From Sindora glabra (taxonomy: Eukaryota > Streptophyta > Magnoliopsida > Fabales > Fabaceae): a DNA stretch of 64,000 bases. The stretch lies in NCBI GenBank assembly GCA_020226215.1, contig CM035228.1:418501-482500 (forward strand), given 5' to 3'. The translations under genes and the position numbers were made by a program. Positions 50,501-59,500 of this stretch are shown piece after piece; the first letter of the stretch is position 1; each line of letters begins with the position of its first letter. The notes beneath the pieces were generated by a model that was given only the letters and a program-made list of their open reading frames with translations, ran no database searches and was not told the origin of the DNA.

Positions 50501-53500
50501 TAAATTTATTCATATACTAAATGAATGCCCAAACAGAAAAAGCCAGCAAAGCTAAAGCTTAGCATTACAAAAAGAACTGAGTAAGAAAGTAAAGCATACC
50601 ACAAAGCAAATGAAAAATAACCAGCACTCCACACCTTTGCTCTTGAATTATCAGATATTAAGTACTTAACGTCTGATGTTAGCATGTTATTGCAGCCATA
50701 TGTAGATATTTGGCTTCTCAAGTCAATGTAGGACCTCTCCACCAACAAGTCAGCCATGTGTCTTTCTTCTTTTGTTGAAGAAATAGATTTTTCAATGGCC
50801 TCCCAAGGCCATATCTTTATACTTCCTCCTTCAGAACCCGACCACAAATCCCCTGGATCAAACCAGAGAGAAAAAGAGAGACAATGGGAAAAAAAATAAG
50901 GAAAAAATGCCAAGAGAAGTAAAACAGTGTATCACAACAAATAATGTGCTCCAATTAACAATGCAGAAGAATCCTACAAATATCATGAAATAGCCAAGAT
51001 CATGTCCACGAAGGAAGAGTCAGATTTTGGTTATAATAGTTACCTAAGCATGAGCATTTAATTCTCATAGACCACCATGGATCTGTTTTTGACACCTCAA
51101 TAAAGTAGGAGATCTATTATTAGTACTTTCTGAGTTTAACCATGACACACACCCAAGTGACATTGAAAAAATTGGTTTCAGAGATGCACAAGGGGTTGAT
51201 AAAATGTGGGAGGAAAGGGCAATAGCATCTGTAAGCCAAGAGAAGAATGTCATCAATAAGCAATAATAATTCTATAAAGGTAGTAAATATAGAATGGAAT
51301 AAATGACTATATTAATCGCTTTAAGACAAAAAAGGTAGCCAAATAATAGGAGAATGCAGACTACATTTTTGCTATAGGTTTTGTGGATATGGAAAACTAG
51401 CAGTTGATTGAAGACACCAGCTTCTTTCTTTCTGCGAATGGGTTTAAAAGTTCTTGTCTACCTCGAGGATTTGAAGCTCTGCCTGGTATGTGGATTGATA
51501 TAGCAAAGAGTGGCTTATTTACAGAAAGTAAATGTGAAGAAAAGCAGTAAGGTAATGAGGAACAATAATGACCATAAAACATCATTATCAGTGAAATTCA
51601 GCAGATTATAACTTATTCTACTCTTAAGTGGTTGAATCACGTCATCAGGCCTGCTGTTCCTAGATTGCTCTCTACCATTGCCAGCAAACAGAGTCTAGAC
51701 TTTGGAGATAATGAAAATATGTTAAGGCTAACCAATTCACGTGGGCCTGGTTTGTAACAGTTTGGGATAAACTTAATTCCAATGTAATAGAAATAAGATA
51801 GAAACAAAAGGTTATCTAGTGAATTTTCAGAAATCTCTCTCTATCTTTGCTCTCTTCTATCACTATTTCCTCTTTACTATGTTATCTGTTACATAATAAA
51901 ATGACGTGTTTCTTAGGGCCCATGATTCTGCCATGGGAGTCCCTCCCAGATCCAACAACTATCAATATCGTACATTTGAGCAACAATTGCAACAAATGCA
52001 GCAGCAATGGAGAAAATTGAAGAAGCTAAGAACACACACAACAAGAAAACAACATTTTGAGAAATTTGAGCAAATGTTTGATCAAATGGTGGATTTTTTT
52101 AAGATAGCAAGGTTCCCAGAATTACCTTGATAGAAATAAGTAGAAACTAGCTGGTAATTAAGGTGGTCAAAGAGGAAGTAACAACAGAAATGGAAAGGGG
52201 AAAGGATTGCTTCCCAATCCTTCAAGTTCTGGCCATGGGCTCCAAGAGGCCAATTCATCTTAAAATTACATCCCATCCAAGGGCAATCCTAAGACTGACT
52301 TGTTCATGTTGGATGGAACAATCCCAAGTGGGTGGATTCAAAGAGCTGAAAGAGTTTTCTAACATTACCAGATTCCACAGGACCAAAAGTTCGAACCAGC
52401 AGCAATGTAATTGGGAGAACGCAAAAATATAGTTTGAAGGACTACAATTAAGTAGGGGGGAGCTGACATGGGAAGAATTCAAGGAGGAATCATGCAAGAG
52501 ATACGGAAACAATTAGTGGTCTGATATTGCCGAAACAAACCACCATTGTGGATGAGTGCCAAGAAAAATTTGAGGAACTAGGGTCATTGTTATTAGCAGG
52601 GAATCCTTTCTTTTCTAAACAAATTTTCAGATCCAACTTTATTGGAGGATTAAAAGAAGGCTTGAAACCAATGGTGAAGGTGTTATAACCAAGAACTCTA
52701 ATTGAAGCCTTTGATCTAGCAAGACTGCAAGAACAACATTCAATAAGAATGAGTTATCCCAGAAAAATTCAAGGCATAATGGGTCACAAGGGTTCACAAG
52801 GAGTGAATTTAATGTGGGTAAAGCTGGGTTTAAACCGATAATGAAGCAAGAGTATAATGGGAGATGGAAGGTACTAGATGGGTCAAGATGTCATAAGTCC
52901 TGTTATAGGTGCAATGAAAAAAATTCCCCAAGGCATAAACGTAAACCAAGAAACCCATATAGTCTTGTGGTGGAGGCAGATGATCAAGATCAAAGGCCAT
53001 ACCAAGTGGCAGGTCTCATAGTACTATCAAGATCAAAGGCCAAGCTAACAAGAAGTCAATCACTTCTAGTAGATAGTCAAAGTACTCACAGCTTCATAGA
53101 TCTGAATATAGTAAAAGAGTAAACACTGGAAACACACCTTTTACCTAATGTAGTACAAGAGTCCCATGGTTAATAGGATTCGAGTATTACGTATAAATTG
53201 ATAATATAGGGTTCCTAGTTTGATTTATTTTCAAAGAGTTTGTTTTCTAGTTTTTTTAGGAGTCTTCTAGTTTATGGGTTCCCTAATTTATTATGAATCT
53301 TTCTCTATTCCTACTGGGAAAAGTTTTGTAACACTATAAATATGTAATTTATCCTATTGGCAAATTATACTTTAATAATATTTACTTTCAATTATTTCTC
53401 TCCTTTGAGAGCATCAAAGGGAGTCTTTAACACCTTCCACTATGTTAGTTGGCATCAAGAGCAAGAGCCAGCCTTGTCAATGGCAGCTCATAATAATCAT

Positions 53501-56500
53501 AAATTCTTAGTTGAAACCATAACTAATGAGCCTTTTATACAAGGTTAGTTCCTTCAACTGTCCCAAGACATTTGGAATTCTTCTAGGAGCATTCAACAAG
53601 TTTTGCAAGATCCACTTGTAGCAGTTGAGGGGTTAAAAATAACACCTAATTTTCGAAACCAAAATATGCATAATCATGAACCCTGAAAACAAGCAGTGGA
53701 ACCTATCATGCAACCAACAAGCAATTCAAAAACCAAAATTCTCAATATCAAAAGCCACCATATCAAAAACCAAAGCCTATTCTTTGACCAGCAACACATG
53801 GGAAGGAGGCTGCATATGAACCAACAACATCAGCAACCAATTTACGAAGATGATTCTGATGAAGTCAGTTTTCCAACATTCTAGCTTTAGGAAACGAGTC
53901 AAAATGAAGGCTCTGGTGGTTACAGATTTAGACTTGAACTTCCAATTGTCAATGGGTACGTTTACACCGAAGAATTTCTAGATTTGTAATGGGAAGTAAA
54001 GAGGTTCTTTGAAGGCATGGAGGTAATAGAAGAAAGGCAAGTCAAGATTATAGCTTATAAATTCAGAGGAGGTACTTGGGGGGATAATGTTTGTGTGGCT
54101 AGGTATCGATAAGGGAAAAGTCTAGTTCAAAGTAAGAGGAAGATGCGCCAATTGCTAATGGGTCAATTTCTCTTTGTGGACAATGAGCAGGTCCTATTTT
54201 AGGAAAATACCAAAATTGTTGTCGAAGTCAGAGGTTTGTGGATGATTATAAAGAAGAGTTTTTATAGCTGTAAGCATGTTACAACTTGCATGCAATTGAT
54301 TCCTAGGAGGTTGCTAGAAATGTTGATGGGCTGCAAATCTCCTTTCAAGACCATATGTCCTTTCACAATGTGTTTACTGAGGTGGATGCTTGCGCAATGC
54401 CCCAGAAGATTGAGATGCAATTAGAAAGATAATCAACAGTGTCTAGAAGAGCTTCTTGAAGTGCACAAAGGCAAAATGCAGCAAGCGTCTAAGTTACAAC
54501 CCCTGGCTATAAACTCATCTAGCAAAATCTTCAAATAGAAGGCCAGCCAAAGCACCCTTAAAAGTTATAACTATTTGCCTAGCTATCAATAAAAATCCAT
54601 ATTGCCAACAATCCATAAATAAAAACTTCAAGTGTGGTCAATTTGGACATCGTTCTAGTGATTGCTCGCACAAGGCCGTAGATTTGGTAGGGTAATGCAA
54701 TGACTTAGACAAGTAAGAACTTATTGATGGACGAATAATTGTGGAAGAAGCTAGTGAAGAAGGAGAAAAGGTGAGCTTTGTTGTGCAACAATTGCTTCTC
54801 ACCCCAAAACAAGATTGGTTAGATTGGACATCGTTCTAGCGATTGCTCACACAAGAAGACCAGTAGATTTGGTAGGGTATGACAATGAATTAGACAAGTA
54901 AGAGCATATTAATGGAGAGATAATTGTAGAAAAAGGTAGTGAAGAAGGAGAAAAGGTGAGCTTTGTTGTGCAACAATTGCTTCTCACCCCAAAACAAGAT
55001 AGCCATACATAATGCCACAACATACTTTCACTCAAAGTGTACAATCAACCAAAAACTGTGTTATATGATCAAATACAATAGAAACTGCGAACATATTATC
55101 TCTAGGAAACTAGTAAACCACCTCCAGCTAAAAATAAGGAAGCATCAAAATTGGTTGGATCAACTGTGATGTAAATGATATAGATGTGTATCATTTCTTG
55201 TTAGGATGGGCTTGGCAATATAATGTAGATGTCATTCGTAAAGGAAGAGGGAATGTCTATTGTTTTATATGGGGGGAAACAAAAATCATTAGCAAACCAA
55301 TTGTAGAGAGGGTGATAAAAATTAAGGTTGATACAATGGATGAAAACTATGTCAATACTTATAAGAAATCTAACATCATGTTTAGTATCAAGAATAGAGA
55401 GAGATGGAGTTTACATGTTGATTGAGCATGGGAAGGATTCAATTAGAATGGAGATTTTCAAGAAGTTATAGGCATTATTTAAAGCCTTTGCAGACATTAT
55501 GCTTGAAAACCTTCTAGATAGTTTGCCAACAATAAGAACCATGGAAAACCAAATTGATTTTCTATCACGAGCTAGCTTGCTGTATTTACTAGGTTACAAA
55601 ATGAATCCTTTTGGGTTATTTAATGCACCAAATACTTTTATGAAACTAATAAATCAAGTCTTAAACCAATCTCAGAGGATTTTGGGGAGAATTTTTCAAA
55701 TTGATTTACAATCTGGTAGATCTTTCCATCCTCAATCCAATGGTCAAATTGAAATTGTCAACAAGACTTTGGGAAATATTATTAAAAAGCCTTAGTGAAA
55801 GAATGCCAAAGCAATGGGATTGTTTTCTTGCACTAGCAACTTATAACAATATATCAGCAAGTCCAATTGAAATCACCGCTTGAGATTGTGTATGGGACGA
55901 TTTGAGAGCATACCTTTGATTTGGTACCATTGCCCAAGACAGAAGGATATAACATTGCTATTGAATATATGGCTGAGGAGATCTAGGCTATTCAATTGGA
56001 AGTTACAGAAAACCTTGAAGAATCAAAAGCTAGATATAAAAAGGCAGCAAATAAACATAAAAGACTGAAAATTTTCAAAAATGGAAATTTGGTTATGGTT
56101 CATTTGCGCAAAGAACAATTCCCAATAGAAACCTACAACAAATTGGAAAAGAAGAAGATAAGTCCTTGTAGAGTTTTAGGTAAGATTAATGATAATGCTT
56201 ATGTGGTGGATCAACCCAAATCCCAATACATTTCAAGTACCTTTAATGTGGCTATTTCATGCGTACCACTCTCTTGGTACAATGCTATATGAAAATGCCA
56301 ACTCGAGGTTGAGTTTTCTTGAAGTAAAGGGGACTCACGTAGGACAGAAGTCCTGAGGTTACTAGGATTCTAGTATTACATATAATATAGGATTCCTAGT
56401 TTGATTTATTTTCATAGATTTTGTTTTCTAGTTTATACAAGATTCTCCTATTTTATGATTTTCGTAGAAGTCTTTTCCTATTCCTACTAAGAAAAGGTTT

Positions 56501-59500
56501 AAAACACTAAAGACATAATTCAACCTATTGATAAATCGTACTTTTATTATTAATATTTACTTTTAATTATTTCTCTCCTTTGTGAGTATCAAAGGGAGTT
56601 TTTACCACCTTCCACTACGTCATTAACAATCCTAGTTGCTATTGGGAATAAGATGATCAGTCAAGAAAAATTTCCTCATTTTTTGTTGGCTTATGCAAGG
56701 ACAATAATTCTATGCCAACATAAGGGTGATCCAATAAAGAGGTTGTGATCTGGTCCTTGTATTGAATGCAGACTAAAAGTCCCATTACATTTGACTTCTT
56801 CAATAACAAGCTGTCCTTTAAATTAGACTAGATCGGTAAACCAGTAGAATTCAAGGGAATACGACAGTAAGGGACTTCCAAGATGATTACTGTTAGGAAG
56901 ATGTATAAAGCCCTGAGAAATAGTGTTGGAGGAATAGTGGCCAGGGTATTCACAATAAATACAAAAAAATGTAATAAACCAGTCTTGCCACAATTGATTA
57001 AGGAATTTGTGGATATCTTCCAAGAACCTAAACAGTCACCACCATACAGATCTCCTGAACACTGCATACTCTCTGGACTAAACACGAGACCAATTAATAT
57101 TAGACCTTACAGAGAATCCGATGAACAAAAAAGTGAAATAGAAAAATAAACAGATAGAATGCTTAAAAACTGTGATTCAGCCCAACACAAGCCCTTCTTC
57201 CTCTCATATACATGTAAAGAAACATGGCACCAAGAGGTTCTGTATTGACTAAAAGCCAATTAAATGATAAAATGATAAAAAGCAAGTAGCCGATCCCCAC
57301 TGTACATGATGTTCTAGATAAGCTCAAAGGAGCCAGAGTATTCTCTAAAGTAGGCATGAGAGCTGGTTATCACCAAAAACGAATGTTTCCCCAAACATCC
57401 CAAAAATAGCCTTTCAAACTCACCAAGGGTTGTTCGAGCTTAAGGTGATACTATTTGAGCTCACCAATGCCCTTGCAACATTCCAAAACCTCATGAACAG
57501 TTTGCACCATACCTCAAAAAATTTGTCCTAGTTTTTTTATGACTCTTAATATGCAGCCTAGATATGGAAACCCATGAAGAACACATAGGTATTTAAAATC
57601 CTAAGAGATAATCAATTGCATGCGAAGATAATGAAGTGTTCCTTTGGTCAGCCAATAGTGAATATACACACCATCATATCTCAAAAGAAGGAACTTCAGA
57701 CCCTACCAAAATTGAAGCCATGAGAAAATGGCTTAAACCACAGAATGTGAAGGAGCCAAGAGGATTTTTGGGGTTAACATATTACTATAGGAAATTTGTC
57801 ATAGGGAATGAAATCGTTAGTAAGCCACTAATAGACATGCTAAGAAAAGAAAACTTCGTAAGGAAGCAGATACAGCATTCGATACACTAAAAACAACCCT
57901 CTGTGCAACTCCAAGACTACCGCTATCAGATTTCAATAAGCCTCTTGTGGTGGAGACTGATCCTTGTGGTAAAGGCATGGGGGCTTTGAGTAAGGCGTTT
58001 TGTACAAGTGATTTGGGGTTACCAACATATGAAAAAGAATTTAAGGCAATACTATTGGCAACAACAAGCCACTACAGTTTGAAGCCTCTTCTAGAGTAGA
58101 GAATTCACACATCCGGACTAAACTATAAAATATAGTATGAAAAAGGAGTGGGGAACCTTGCAATTGATTCCTCGTCCAGGATCTTGGATAGGGAACAACA
58201 ATACCAAGAATAGTACCGGCTCGGACCAATGTGTCTGGACTTCATTGAGGGACTACCTCTTGAAAAGAAAGGACACTATAATGGTGGAATTATATAAACT
58301 AACAACATGCACTTCATCAGTTTGAGATGCCTTACAAGACCTAACAAATACCTCACTTGTTTATGGATAATATCTATAAACTACATGGCCTACCAAAGCA
58401 ATTACCAATGATAGAGACAAAATTTTCACTAGGCTCTTCTAGAAGGAATTTTCCAGAATTGTGGGGACGACCTTCACCTTAGCACAACCTACCGTCCACA
58501 AATACACAGAGATCCTAAACAATTGTCTTGAAAACTATTTGAAATACCCAAGTAATGGAACCACTGGCTTTCCCAAGCTAAGTGGGGGCACAACTCCTCC
58601 TATCACTCAGCAATAATTCAAGCCTTGTATGGTTACTTCCCACCCCCAATGTGGAGGAATAAGGGACGATGAAATTGTAGTAGCAGCTGTGTAAAAGTGG
58701 TTCAAAGGGAAAGATCAGTTGGATAGAATTCTGCAGGATAGCTTAGAAAAAGCTGGGCCCATAATGAAATAATTTGCTGATTTGAGAAGAACTAATCGGT
58801 CCTTTGAGGTAAGTGATGGGGTATATTTTAAACTTCAGCCTGGCAAAATTTAGTAGCACTTAGGCAAAACCTCAAGTTAGCTTCCAAATACTATGGCCCC
58901 TACAAAGTTCTAAACAGAGTGGGAATTGTTGCCTATGGATTATAGCTTCTTAAGGACTCTCAAATACAACCTGCGTTCCATGTGTCTTTACTAAGGAAAA
59001 GCCTTGTTGGAATTGCTAATGTCAGAGAGAATCCATGATTCTAATGGCCAGTGCAAGATAGAACCTATAGCAATCTAAAAAAGTATATGTTGTTCTGAAA
59101 CTTATTTTCAAAAGGACAAAAAATGAAAAAAAAAAAATGCTTCAACGGGTCGGAGTTCACCCTAAACCTGAAATAAGCTTTAAACTATATACAACTCTGG
59201 AATTAACCCTGCCATCCACCTGATAAACAGTGCCGTCCAATTTTAATTAATATAAGAAACATGTCAAGAAAGAATTCACAGAAAATAGACGTCAAGAAAA
59301 GCATTAAGGTAATAAGGATCGATAATCACCATAAGACGTCATTATCAGCGAAAGAACAGGGCCCCGGTGAGCCTGCCAGGACAAGCTTTCCTTAAAACGA
59401 GCCATCCAGTGCTCCTCTAAACCAGGATCCATTGGCCAACATTTAATTGTTCCATCTTTATGTCCGCTCCATACCAATCTCTTACTCTCATCTGCAACCA

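Larger units (their letters stand above)
51600..59040 (+). mobile_element. Outer Gypsy retrotransposon, decayed and split
   Basis: The left part (51,906-53,150) has gag (EQQLQQMQQQWRKLKKLR, KFEQMFDQM), a Cys-rich knuckle-like CYRCNEKN and a protease site (LLVDSQSTHSFIDLNIV). The right part (56,630-59,020) has reverse transcriptase (EFVDIFQEPKQ.PPYRSPEHCI, KLKGARVFSKVGMRAGYHQ), the RNase H region (GFLGLTYYYRKFV, FNKPLVVETDPCGKGMGAL) and the integrase C-terminus (YYGPYKVLNRVGIVAY, FHVSLLRKSLVG). Stops and frameshifts occur throughout. I found no matching LTR pair at the ends; 51,700-51,900 could be the end of a 5' LTR. It is antisense to FRA3. A second Gypsy element sits between the protease and reverse transcriptase. 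Confidence 0.8.
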
